Origin: Limnobacter parvus
GTDB taxonomy: Bacteria > Pseudomonadota > Gammaproteobacteria > Burkholderiales > Burkholderiaceae_B
NCBI RefSeq assembly: GCF_024623725.1
Contig: NZ_JANKHG010000018.1
Coordinates: 308,602-372,601 of the forward strand
Reading direction: 5' to 3'
DNA: 64,000 bases
Positions 20,121 to 28,647 of the stretch are shown one piece after another (within the stretch, counting starts at the first letter, position 1; each line of letters starts with the position of its first letter). The notes beneath the pieces were generated by a model that was not told the DNA's origin, searched no databases, and was given only the letters and a program-made list of their open reading frames with translations. The translations under genes were made by a program, and so were the position numbers.

Positions 20121-22496
20121 CTAAATTTCGAGCACTCGAAACACGACCAGAAAACAGGGCGCGTTGCGTGCAGTGTCCAGAAACGGGGAAATCAAAATAT
20201 CGCAAGGTACTTTGTGATCTGGATTGATTTCATACTCTGTTTTAAGCAATATTTTTTGTCGGCTCAGAAAAGCCACAAGCAGCTGTCGATAGTCTCTTGT
20301 TGGAATTCTTCCGTGGATTAGGTGATAAGGATTCCGTCCAAGCCACTTGTCTCGACCCTGACCTACGAATGTTTCGAACGCCGAGTTCACGTAAAGCAAT
20401 CCAAATGGTTCTTTCGTTTTCCTTACGTCGTTGGTCACCATTATGACCTCGCGAATCTGTTCGATCGCCGAGTTCAGCATGTACAGATCGCTGCTTTGGT
20501 TTTTTCGCTTGGTGATGTCTTTGATCAGGATGGTGTAACCCGAGCTCGATTTAAATACGCGAATCGATATCCAGCGCTTGATAAACTGAACGTACTGCTC
20601 GACTGGTTTAGAAAAACCAACTTGATTGACTGATTCCAGCAGCACTGAAAATTGGGATATGTCGAGGTCTGGAATTAGTTCGTGAAGGGGCATGGCGTGC
20701 ACAAACAGTTCACGGTCTTGTTGCAGCAGTGCCTTGGCGTTCCGATTTACGAAACTCACGTTCATTGCCGCATCAATCTCGACCAAACCATCGGTCAGGT
20801 TGTCGACAATCAGGTTGTAAGCCAACAGGTTTTTTTCCAGCGCCAGTTCGGTTCTCCGGCTCTCTGAAATGTCTGCAATGGAGCCATAAAGGCCCACTGG
20901 CACACCTTCTTCACCGATGGACGGGCGAATCATCATGCGAAACCATTTTTTGTTGTTCTCGTCTTCTTGCGATTCAAACTCCAGGCTGGCCGGTTTTCGA
21001 TTGTTGATGCACTCGATGAACAACACTGCAATATTGCGGCCAGACAATTTTGAAACAATGGCGCTGAGGTGGAAGATTGTTGTCAGTGATTCTTTGCTGG
21101 TGCTTAGCACTTCACGCAGCATTTCCGTGGTTTTCAGCATTCCACTGTCCAGGTGGTAGTACCACCCACCCACCTTGGCCAAAGTGCCGGTCAGGTTCAG
21201 CAGGGTTTCATCAAAAACCGATTTTTGCATGGACGATGCTTTGTTGATCACCGCCGTGAATTTCGCCTCAAAATGTGGTTTCTTGAATGCTGTGAAGCCT
21301 TTCTTGGGGAACAGCTCGATTCGTAGCCAGGTGTTGGCTTCCTCTTGGTCATTCAGGCGCACCCATGTCTCGCAGGGGGTTTTGTTGCCAAGGCTCTGTT
21401 TAAAAACCGTCTGAAATGGGTCTTTGTCTTCCGCGTGAAGCAGATCGATCAGGTTTTCTTTGGATTTAATTTTGAAAAACTCGTCATCATCGGGGCCAGC
21501 CAGCCCCGTGATTTGGCCGGTGTAATCCAGTAGCATCCTGCCCTTCACGGATTCTTTCAAAAACGATTTCGGAAAGCGCTTCAGGTCCACACTGGGTTCC
21601 ATACGGGCTGCTTCCGCGTTCTCTTCCATGTGTGTTGGAGATTCTGGCAAAGGCTTGCTAATTTTCTTAACCAGGCCGAACAGCCGTACCATGCCCGCTT
21701 GGTCATTGCCGTAAACCTGTTCTTCGAACATCACAATCGAGTCGTTGGGCAAACGCACCCTGTAGGTGAAGGCCGTTCCGTTTCGCTCAAGCCGGGCTGA
21801 TGTAACCTTGTCTTTGTCTTCTGCAATGGGAAGATCGTTGAACCAGGCGGCGCTCACCGACCTGGACTGGGTCAGATTTAGCCATTTCTCCATGGACGGT
21901 GAAAGTTCAATCTTGCTGTTGTGATCAATGCTTTTCCAGCTTCCAAGGCTTTGTGCGTTTGTTGATGGATGCTGCGCGCCGCTAGCGGCTTCGCTCGATT
22001 CTTTAACCTTGATGGCTCGCTCAATGACCGAGTGTTCGACCAATTTGGCCATGCTGCTTGCAATGGTTATTTCAGCTTCTGTCCAGTCACGTGGAATGTT
22101 GTCCAACAAGCAAAAAGTGCCAATTTTATTTCCATTGAGTGAATGCAAAGGAACGCCCAGGTAGGATCTTATCCCCGGGCTTTCGGTGACCAAAGGATTG
22201 TTTTTGAAATCGGGATGCACAGCACAATCGTTAATCACATGGGGTTCATTGTGTTTGATTGTTTGCGAGCAGATTGAAAGGTCGCGTGGTACTTCCTTGG
22301 CTTCGAACCCGCGTTTCGCTTTGAACCAAACTCTTTCAGAATCAACGAAGGCGATGAAGCAAAAAGCACAGTCAAAAGAGGTTGAGCCCAAGTCCACCAA
22401 GGCTTCAAAAAATTCTTCTTTGCTCGTGTCCAGAATATCGAGTTGGTAAAGCTCTGTAAGCCTTACTGCCTCGTCAATTTCTTTTGGACTGCTCAT
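20121..22496 (-). CDS. GAF/multi-PAS sensory protein without output domain
   Basis: 791 residues from the ATG at 22496. An ATG at 22568 would add 24 residues but would place a perfect inverted repeat inside the coding region, so I prefer the downstream start. An N-terminal GAF domain (about 10-165: DCAFCFIAFVD, DLSICSQTI, YLGVPL, GTFCLLD) is followed by about five PAS-like modules; the third is followed by a PAC-type ISESRRTELALEKN junction and the fourth by IKDITKRKNQSSD. The protein ends inside the last PAS with FLVVFRVLEI: no kinase, GGDEF, EAL or helix-turn-helix is present and no frameshift continues it. Cytoplasmic; it must act through a partner. Confidence 0.75.
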   Translation of the reverse strand: MSSPKEIDEAVRLTELYQLDILDTSKEEFFEALVDLGSTSFDCAFCFIAFVDSERVWFKAKRGFEAKEVPRDLSICSQTIKHNEPHVINDCAVHPDFKNNPLVTESPGIRSYLGVPLHSLNGNKIGTFCLLDNIPRDWTEAEITIASSMAKLVEHSVIERAIKVKESSEAASGAQHPSTNAQSLGSWKSIDHNSKIELSPSMEKWLNLTQSRSVSAAWFNDLPIAEDKDKVTSARLERNGTAFTYRVRLPNDSIVMFEEQVYGNDQAGMVRLFGLVKKISKPLPESPTHMEENAEAARMEPSVDLKRFPKSFLKESVKGRMLLDYTGQITGLAGPDDDEFFKIKSKENLIDLLHAEDKDPFQTVFKQSLGNKTPCETWVRLNDQEEANTWLRIELFPKKGFTAFKKPHFEAKFTAVINKASSMQKSVFDETLLNLTGTLAKVGGWYYHLDSGMLKTTEMLREVLSTSKESLTTIFHLSAIVSKLSGRNIAVLFIECINNRKPASLEFESQEDENNKKWFRMMIRPSIGEEGVPVGLYGSIADISESRRTELALEKNLLAYNLIVDNLTDGLVEIDAAMNVSFVNRNAKALLQQDRELFVHAMPLHELIPDLDISQFSVLLESVNQVGFSKPVEQYVQFIKRWISIRVFKSSSGYTILIKDITKRKNQSSDLYMLNSAIEQIREVIMVTNDVRKTKEPFGLLYVNSAFETFVGQGRDKWLGRNPYHLIHGRIPTRDYRQLLVAFLSRQKILLKTEYEINPDHKVPCDILISPFLDTARNAPCFLVVFRVLEI

Positions 22497-22545
22497 CTTC
22501 GAAGTGTCTCCGTCCTGCTTTTTCCTCGGTGCATACTTTACACTC

Positions 22546-22565
22546 TGTCCCCCTTTTGGGGGACA
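22546..22565 (-). promoter_or_regulatory. Perfect 8-base inverted repeat upstream of the GAF/PAS gene
   Basis: TGTCCCCCTTTTGGGGGACA on the plus strand: 8-base arms with a TTTT loop, 50 bases before the preferred start. On the minus strand the core reads CCCCC-AAAA-GGGGG, close to the element at 19527-19545. It could be a regulator-binding site; as RNA it would also form a hairpin in the leader. Confidence 0.45.
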
Positions 22566-22617
22566 CATTCTACGAACTTGTCACTTATAAATTCACAAAG
22601 CTGGGTGCATAGTCGCT

Positions 22618-23079
22618 CTAGTTGGTAGCCAGCAATTGCCTGATTTGCTCAACACGTTTTCGATTCGCATCCAGGTCGCTGTATCCCACTCTGGATGCGG
22701 AACGAACGTGAAGCAAGCCACTTCCCTGGTCGACGCGAAATTCCACATCATCCACAAAGCCGAACAGGTCGCTTGTGAATGTACTGGCCAGGTAATTTTC
22801 GTCGGAGTAATCGACATCGCCGCCCAGCAGTTCAATGACTTCCTTGACCTTAAGTAAGGGTTCATCGCCCATGGCAGGAACTATTGAAAAGGCGGGAATG
22901 GCATGATCGTCTGAGGGTGAGCTTTCACTGCTCACGCAGTTCGGTTTATTGGGACAGGGGGCCAATTGCCCCATGGCCAGCCCCGATGCCTTACCTGTTT
23001 CTGAGTAAAGGCCCATTGCAAAAAAAGCAACGATGACGAACGTCATTAAAATGATTAAGCCAAGCAACGCCTTTTTCAC
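22618..23079 (-). CDS. DUF1499 family protein
   Basis: 153 residues. One N-terminal membrane helix (about 3-24) is followed by an outward-facing domain with the family hallmarks: LAPCPNKPNCVSS near residue 40, then FGFVDDVEF and the closing RSASRVGYSDLDANRKRVE. The family is widespread in proteobacteria and of unknown function. It reads divergently from the small TIGR03643 gene, with 67 bases between. Confidence 0.85.
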   Translation of the reverse strand: MKKALLGLIILMTFVIVAFFAMGLYSETGKASGLAMGQLAPCPNKPNCVSSESSPSDDHAIPAFSIVPAMGDEPLLKVKEVIELLGGDVDYSDENYLASTFTSDLFGFVDDVEFRVDQGSGLLHVRSASRVGYSDLDANRKRVEQIRQLLATN

Positions 23080-23146
23080 GGAAAAGCCCCTTCTGTCTTA
23101 TACTGATTATTGAGTTTTTCTCCAGTGTAGCGGTCAGTGAGATCAG

Positions 23147-23419
23147 ATGTCCAAACCTTTGCAGTTTAAGTTGTCTCAAGAAGAAGTTTCCCGCATTGTT
23201 GAAATGGCCTGGGAAGACCGGACACCTTTTGAAGCGATAGAACTTCAATTTGGATTGAACGAATCCCAGACCATCGAATTAATGCGAGCCAACATGAAAG
23301 CCAGCAGTTTTCGCATGTGGCGCGAGCGGGTCACCGGCCGTAAAACCAAACACCTGAAGTTGCGAGGGTTTGGGCTATCGAAAGCCTATGCCCCCGGGCA
23401 CTACAAAGTGCGGCGCTAG
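23147..23419 (+). CDS. TIGR03643 family small protein
   Basis: 90 residues, basic. The whole protein is the family domain: LSRIVEMAWEDRTPFEAI-like N-terminus (here VSRIVEMAWEDRTPFEAIE), LNESQTIELMR, then the basic SFRMWRERVTGRKTKH tail. The first half looks like a helix-turn-helix, so nucleic-acid binding is possible, but the family is uncharacterised. It is 13 bases upstream of the next plus-strand gene, so the two are probably co-transcribed. Confidence 0.82.
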   Translation: MSKPLQFKLSQEEVSRIVEMAWEDRTPFEAIELQFGLNESQTIELMRANMKASSFRMWRERVTGRKTKHLKLRGFGLSKAYAPGHYKVRR

Positions 23420-23432
23420 CAAAGGAAACCCG

Positions 23433-24461
23433 ATGGCAAAAGAGCATCACACTTCTGCGTTGGCCTCTCGGAGTGGTCAAGAGTGGATGTTGTGGTTGGG
23501 CCGTGCGTCTCAATACATGCCCGACTTGCACCGTGCTTTGCAGTTTCTGGAGGGCAGTTGCGAGTTGCTCGATTCGCCCGAGGGGCTTGACCATAAACTG
23601 CGGTCTCGTAAACTCAAACAACTCATTAATCGCTTCGTGGGTTCAGCGCGCTGCCCGTCCGCGCAATCCTGCGAAAAAATTGCGATTCGAACTCAGATTC
23701 TGGATGGGTGGTTGCAGTCGGAATTGAATCGCAGCGCTGATCCGAACTTGCTGGTTGATTTGGGTGCGCATGCTCTGCAGAAGCTGATGACCATTTGCGA
23801 AGGGGCTGATGACAAACATGGTTCTTTGTTGAAGGCTGTGCGTGAGTTCACTCGCGACTGGTTAAGCATAGTTTCCAGCCGTGTTGAAAATACGATTGAG
23901 CGGGCTCACTTGGTGTACCCAGTGGCCATGCTTGATCAAGCCGGTTTGGTCGACCCCTCTTGGTGGTGGAAGCAAATTGCACTGTGCGACAGGCACACCG
24001 TGTTGGGTTTGGTCGAGCTTGAAATCAACGACATGAATGAAATGCAGCCCACCAGCAACGTGAGTTGGCGGTCATTTGACAAGCGCTGGCGCAGGTTGCG
24101 TTTGCGGGCGCTGCTGGAACACCTTGAAGAAAAGTTTTTGCTGGCCGAGTTGCTTCGAAAATCAGCGGTTGATGATTTTGAAGCGGTGGTGGCCGTGCGC
24201 AAGTTGCGCGATGCGGGCAGGTCTCGAGATGCGATTACTCAGGCGGAGCAGTGGTTGCGTGCCTTGCCTCGAAGCCCTGTACTAGCAGAGGCCTTATTTG
24301 ATTTGTATGTGGACGATGGCTGGGATGAGGAAGCCTTGGCCTTGGCAGTCACGCATTTTTCTTACGATCCCAATCCCGCTTGGCTGGAAAGGTTGGCCCG
24401 TCTTGGTTCGGTGGCCGCTGCCAAGCAAATCAAGGCGTGGAAAAAACAATTGGCTGCTTAA
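23433..24461 (+). CDS. Hypothetical helical-repeat protein
   Basis: 342 residues from the ATG at 23433, which has AAAGGAAA about 5 bases before it; longer in-frame starts would overlap the previous gene. No signal peptide or membrane helix. The C-terminal third (DAGRSRDAITQAEQWLRALP ... LFDLYVDDGWDEEALALA, residues about 255-320) looks like TPR/helical-hairpin repeats, so a scaffold or partner-binding role is possible. Trp-rich and Arg-rich in the middle. No known function. It shares a probable operon with the TIGR03643 gene. Confidence 0.65.
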   Translation: MAKEHHTSALASRSGQEWMLWLGRASQYMPDLHRALQFLEGSCELLDSPEGLDHKLRSRKLKQLINRFVGSARCPSAQSCEKIAIRTQILDGWLQSELNRSADPNLLVDLGAHALQKLMTICEGADDKHGSLLKAVREFTRDWLSIVSSRVENTIERAHLVYPVAMLDQAGLVDPSWWWKQIALCDRHTVLGLVELEINDMNEMQPTSNVSWRSFDKRWRRLRLRALLEHLEEKFLLAELLRKSAVDDFEAVVAVRKLRDAGRSRDAITQAEQWLRALPRSPVLAEALFDLYVDDGWDEEALALAVTHFSYDPNPAWLERLARLGSVAAAKQIKAWKKQLAA

Positions 24462-24465
24462 GGTT

Positions 24466-25071
24466 TTAAAGCAGATCCATCTGGCCTTTGTGGGTTTTGT
24501 AACGGAATGATTCAAGCACCGTTTTGCCCTGGGGGTTGCTGAAGTGTTTTGCCACTTCGCCGGCCTGAATGTGGCCGGTTTGAAGAACGCGCAAGTACCA
24601 GCCGCAGTTGCCTTGCTGAATCATTTGTTTGGGGGCTGCACCGAACCCCATTCGAATTGCAAACTTGTGACAGGGTTCGCGTGGGTCGGTGACACGCAAT
24701 CGAACGGAACCGAATTCAAATTCATCGCCAATGCGCACTTGGGTTTCATCGAGTCCTTCAACAACCAGGTTTTCACCTAAAAATCCCCAGGGCAGTGCAG
24801 TGTCCAAACCCTTTTCTTCCCGGCGGGCTTGCCAGAAGGCATAGTGTTTTGCGGGCATCATGTACACCGCTTTGTCTAGCCCACCGTGCACCGACAAATT
24901 GCATTGTTCATCGCCTTCAAGGCCCAGCTTTTTCAGCTCAATCGGTACGGCGTTTTCTTCAGTGCTGACAGGCTGTTTTTTAATGCCGCTGGCTTCCGTT
25001 TTTATAGCGCCTGATGCGGTTCGGTAAACAAGCGGTGCAACAAGCCCGGTGCAGATGGCGATCAGTTTCAT
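24466..25071 (-). CDS. MOSC domain protein (YiiM-like)
   Basis: 201 residues from the ATG at 25071, which gives the usual N-terminus MKLIAICTG; ten further codons upstream are open. The MOSC (molybdenum cofactor sulfurase C-terminal) signature is seen in LEGDEQCNLSVHGGLDKAVYMMP, GENLVVEGL and the conserved cysteine in DPREPCHKF. Stand-alone MOSC proteins such as YiiM act in detoxifying N-hydroxylated compounds or in sulfur carriage with Moco. Convergent with the previous gene, 4 bases apart. Confidence 0.85.
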   Translation of the reverse strand: MKLIAICTGLVAPLVYRTASGAIKTEASGIKKQPVSTEENAVPIELKKLGLEGDEQCNLSVHGGLDKAVYMMPAKHYAFWQARREEKGLDTALPWGFLGENLVVEGLDETQVRIGDEFEFGSVRLRVTDPREPCHKFAIRMGFGAAPKQMIQQGNCGWYLRVLQTGHIQAGEVAKHFSNPQGKTVLESFRYKTHKGQMDLL

Positions 25072-25331
25072 AATGCGTGGTCGGTAAGGCAGAAACGCCA
25101 CTTTACATGGGCTTTAACCGAATGCAAACAAGGCATGCGAATACATGATAATGCCTATAGGAAAAACTTATTTCCGTTTGCTTACAACATGTTAAACTCG
25201 AGGGCTAAGTTTGCGGATAAACGACAAGCCTGTCGCCCGTGTGCTTGGTGTCATGTTCCGGTCACACACTGTCGAGCAACGCCAAAGCCCCCGCACCAAA
25301 GAATTACATTTTGTCTATTGGAGGTTTTAGC

Positions 25332-27173
25332 ATGAGTGCAGTGCTGTCTATGGTCAGCCAGACCGTGCCGTCGTATGTCAAGCATGAAAAGCTTGTGGCT
25401 TGGGTGCAAGAAATTGCAGCCCTTACCGAGCCCAAGAATATTGTGTGGTGCGATGGTTCTCAAGAAGAATATGAACGCCTTTGCGCGGAAATGGTTGAAG
25501 CGGGTACTCTTCGCAAACTCAACCCAGAAAAGCGCCCGAATTCCTACCTGGCTTGGTCTGATCCTTCAGACGTGGCTCGCGTGGAAGACCGCACTTACAT
25601 CTGTTCCGAAAACAGGGAAGATGCAGGCCCCACCAACAATTGGGAAGACCCCGCCAAAATGCGCGCCACACTGAACGGTTTGTTCAAAGGCTCCATGCGT
25701 GGTCGCACGCTTTACGTCGTCCCATTTTCAATGGGCCCATTGGGCAGCCCGATTGCCCACATCGGTGTTGAGTTGTCTGATTCCGCTTACGTGGTAGTCA
25801 ATATGCGCATGATGACGCGCATGGGCAAGGCTGTTTACGATGTGTTGGGTTCGAACGGCGAATTTGTGCCATGCGTACACACCGTGGGCGCACCTTTGCA
25901 AGCAGGTCAAAAAGACGTTTCCTGGCCTTGTAACCCAGACACGAAGTACATCGTTCACTACCCAGAAACACGTGAAATCTGGTCGTATGGTTCCGGCTAC
26001 GGCGGCAACGCTTTGTTGGGCAAGAAGTGCCTGGCACTGCGCATCGCCTCTACCATGGGCCGTGACCAGGGCTGGTTGGCGGAACACATGTTGATCCTGG
26101 GTGTTACCAACCCCGAAGGCAAGAAGTACCACGTTGCTGCGGCATTCCCGTCGGCCTGTGGAAAAACCAACTTTGCGATGCTGATTCCACCTGCATCCAT
26201 GAAGGGCTGGACAGTAACCACCATTGGTGACGACATTGCCTGGATCAAGCCCGATGCCAACGGCAAGCTGCGCGCAATCAACCCTGAAGCGGGTTATTTT
26301 GGCGTGGCCCCTGGTACCAACACCAAAACCAACTCCAACTGCATGGCTTCCCTGAATGCCAATGTAATTTTCACCAACGTTGCGCTGACCGATGATGGCG
26401 ATGTGTGGTGGGAAGGTTTGTCCAAGGAAGCGCCAGCGCACCTGGTTGACTGGACAGGCAAAGACTGGACACCTGACTGCGGCCGCAAGGCATCACATCC
26501 CAACGCACGTTTCACGGTGGCCGCTGAACAAAATCCGGTAATCGACAGTAACTGGGACAACCCGGCTGGCGTTGAAATTGACGCGTTCATCTTTGGTGGT
26601 CGCCGTTCAACCACCGTGCCTTTGGTCACCGAAGCCCGCAACTGGGTAGAAGGTGTTTACATGGCTGCAACCATGGGTTCAGAAACCACCGCTGCGGCCT
26701 TTGGTCAGCAAGGTGTAGTGCGCCGCGACCCATTTGCCATGTTGCCATTCTGTGGCTACAACATGTCGGATTACTTCCAGCACTGGCTCGACTTGGGCAA
26801 GAAGCTGGAGTCATCCGGTGCCAAGTTGCCCGCGATTTTCTGCGTGAACTGGTTCCGTACCGATGCCGAAGGCAAGTTCATATGGCCTGGTTTTGGCGAG
26901 AACATGCGTGTATTGAAGTGGGCGCTTGAGCGTGTTGAAGGCAAGGGCAAAGGCGTTGACCACGTGTTTGGTACATCACCGACTTACGACGACATTTCAT
27001 GGGATGGTCTGGATTTCAGCAAGGCTGAATTTGATTCCATTACCGCGATCGACAAAGCAGCCTGGCTTGAAGAGCTGGATTTGCATGCGGAGTTGTTCGA
27101 GAAGTTGAAGCACAACTTGCCAGCCCAGCTGGAAGAAACCAAAGCGCAAATTGCGAGCCGCCTAGCTGCTTGA
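25332..27173 (+). CDS. pckG: Phosphoenolpyruvate carboxykinase (GTP)
   Basis: Converts oxaloacetate plus GTP to phosphoenolpyruvate, the first gluconeogenic step. 613 residues from the ATG at 25332, preceded by GGAGG at good spacing; an upstream in-frame start at 25239 is not needed. The GTP-class signature is complete: the kinase-1 loop FPSACGKTN with the reactive Cys (about residues 272-280), the metal-binding GDDIAW, and the PEP-binding NYRVNW-like region FCVNWFR. It stands alone with its own hairpin terminator, implying independent control by carbon source. Confidence 0.97.
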   Translation: MSAVLSMVSQTVPSYVKHEKLVAWVQEIAALTEPKNIVWCDGSQEEYERLCAEMVEAGTLRKLNPEKRPNSYLAWSDPSDVARVEDRTYICSENREDAGPTNNWEDPAKMRATLNGLFKGSMRGRTLYVVPFSMGPLGSPIAHIGVELSDSAYVVVNMRMMTRMGKAVYDVLGSNGEFVPCVHTVGAPLQAGQKDVSWPCNPDTKYIVHYPETREIWSYGSGYGGNALLGKKCLALRIASTMGRDQGWLAEHMLILGVTNPEGKKYHVAAAFPSACGKTNFAMLIPPASMKGWTVTTIGDDIAWIKPDANGKLRAINPEAGYFGVAPGTNTKTNSNCMASLNANVIFTNVALTDDGDVWWEGLSKEAPAHLVDWTGKDWTPDCGRKASHPNARFTVAAEQNPVIDSNWDNPAGVEIDAFIFGGRRSTTVPLVTEARNWVEGVYMAATMGSETTAAAFGQQGVVRRDPFAMLPFCGYNMSDYFQHWLDLGKKLESSGAKLPAIFCVNWFRTDAEGKFIWPGFGENMRVLKWALERVEGKGKGVDHVFGTSPTYDDISWDGLDFSKAEFDSITAIDKAAWLEELDLHAELFEKLKHNLPAQLEETKAQIASRLAA

Positions 27174-27226
27174 TTTGGTTTTAAAGTTTTGACTTTTTTC
27201 TGATACTCCGGAATTAGTCCTATGGC

Positions 27227-27257
27227 GGGCGCCCACAAGGCGCCTGTTTTCTTTTTT
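27227..27257 (+). terminator. Rho-independent terminator of pckG
   Basis: Stem GGCGCC / GGCGCC with a CACAA loop, followed by TGTTTTCTTTTTT, starting 54 bases after the pckG stop. Its position argues against the ATG at 27222 as the start of the next gene. Confidence 0.75.
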
Positions 27258-27272
27258 GGAAACTTTTCTTGC

Positions 27273-28073
27273 ATGCTTGAAAATATTGAATTGTGGGTGT
27301 TAATTGCACTTTGCATCGCAGCCTTTGGCGCGGGTCTAATTGATGCCATGGTGGGTGGCGGTGGCTTGATCCAGATTCCGGCCTTGTTTGGCTTGCTGCC
27401 CACGCAGGGTCACGCCACTTTGTTGGGTACCAATAAAATTTCCAGTGTGGTGGGAACCACCTTTGCTGCTTATAAGTACGCCAAAGCCATTCAAGTGCCG
27501 TGGAATGCGGTGATCCCAGCCACCGTCATGGCATTAATTGGCGCATTTTGCGGCGCTTACATTGTTACTCAGGTTTCCACAGAAGTGCTGCGGTTGTTGT
27601 TGCCGATATTGCTCATAGCGGTGGCCATATACACCTTCCTGCGAAAAGACCTTGGCAGTGTTCATGCACCCAAGCTCGACAAGAACCGCGAGCGTTTTTT
27701 CGGCGCTTGCGTTGGCTTGACGATTGGTTTGTACGACGGGTTTTTCGGGCCAGGTACCGGGTCGTTCTTAATGGTCGCCTTCGTTGTATTTTTCGGCTTC
27801 GATTTTCTGGCGGCCACGGCAGGTGCCAAGATGGTCAATATTGCTTGTAACCTTGCATCGTTGGCTTGGTTTGCGCCTGCTGGGCATGTGATTGTTGCCT
27901 TGGGTTTGTTGATGGCAGTGTTTAATTTGGCGGGTGCCAAGGTTGGTGCAAGCTTGGCGATTCGTAAGGGGGCTGGCTTTGTGCGGAAGATTCTGTTGGC
28001 AGTGGTTTTTTTGCTTATTCTGCGAACCAGTTACGACAGCTATTGGCCATACGTGAAGTGGTGGATTGCGTGA
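27273..28073 (+). CDS. TauE/SafE family anion exporter
   Basis: 266-residue inner-membrane protein with about eight hydrophobic helices. The family duplication is visible: FGAGLIDAMVGGGGLIQIP in the first half and IGLYDGFFGPGTGSFLM in the second. Members export sulfite, sulfoacetate or related organosulfur anions; the substrate here is unknown. I chose the ATG at 27273 because the upstream ATG at 27222 lies in the pckG terminator. The stop codon is immediately followed by a parS site. Confidence 0.88.
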   Translation: MLENIELWVLIALCIAAFGAGLIDAMVGGGGLIQIPALFGLLPTQGHATLLGTNKISSVVGTTFAAYKYAKAIQVPWNAVIPATVMALIGAFCGAYIVTQVSTEVLRLLLPILLIAVAIYTFLRKDLGSVHAPKLDKNRERFFGACVGLTIGLYDGFFGPGTGSFLMVAFVVFFGFDFLAATAGAKMVNIACNLASLAWFAPAGHVIVALGLLMAVFNLAGAKVGASLAIRKGAGFVRKILLAVVFLLILRTSYDSYWPYVKWWIA

Positions 28074-28089
28074 TGTTCCACGTGGAACA
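28074..28089. promoter_or_regulatory. parS: parS site 1
   Basis: TGTTCCACGTGGAACA, a perfect 16-base palindrome that matches the chromosomal ParB-binding consensus. It starts directly after the stop codon of the exporter gene, about 4 kb from parAB. Confidence 0.88.
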
Positions 28090-28647
28090 TTTCTGAGCTG
28101 ATGTGATTGTTGGTGGAGTGGGTTGATTGGGGCGTATTCGCATCGATCCTCCGGATCGCGCTTCGCTGCGAATCAAGCCGAGCGCCTTGATCTTGAATCG
28201 GCAGCATGATGTAACACCACTGAAAATCAGCAATACGCCATCAACTCACACTTTCGGGCAGAGAAAGATCACGACACGGCTACCACCCCAGTTAGAAACG
28301 GCGATCAGTGATTGAGCCATAAAGTTGTACCGATCGGTATCTGAGAATTAGCAGTTGGTGATCCACGGTTCGCAGTTTGGTTGTGTGCATTTGCGAAGTT
28401 CGCATGTCCGTCCTTCCGCTTTCAGGCGGAGGAGGGACTTCGACTTTGCAGATGCCTCTACCTAGCTATGTGTGAGACCTAGCCAAACGATTTGTCAGTT
28501 TTGTGTTCCACGTGAAACATGTTCACTTGGGCAAAAACTCACCACAGCATATAATTGCGCCAATGTTGGCAATGTCGCGTCAGGGCGAAGCCGTATAAAT
28601 TTCGAGTTCCGTTAAGGAATTCCGGCACCAAGTGCCAGGAGCAAAGA
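28090..28647. other. Non-coding stretch between parS 1 and mnmG
   Basis: 558 bases with no convincing gene; short open frames have no family features. It contains parS site 2 (28504-28519), a TATAAT at 28550-28555 that may be the mnmG -10 (its -35, TTGGGC at 28527-28532 with 17-base spacing, is weak), and imperfect palindromes near 28148-28162 (GATCCTCCGGATC) and 28412-28438. The two parS sites at its ends make it a likely ParB-loaded segment. Confidence 0.55.
28504..28519. promoter_or_regulatory. parS: parS site 2
   Basis: TGTTCCACGTGAAACA, one base from perfect symmetry and a common parS variant. It lies 30 bases upstream of the probable mnmG -10 and 430 bases from parS 1. Confidence 0.86.

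Noticed and set aside
22497-22568. ATG at 22568 as start of the GAF/PAS gene
   Set aside because: It would place a perfect inverted repeat in the coding sequence and lacks a ribosome site; the ATG at 22496 precedes the GAF domain at normal distance.
25728-26441. 237-codon minus-strand frame inside pckG
   Set aside because: Antisense to pckG; no motifs.
28127-28315. 62-codon frame in the parS gap
   Set aside because: No ribosome site, no family features, short; the gap is better read as non-coding.
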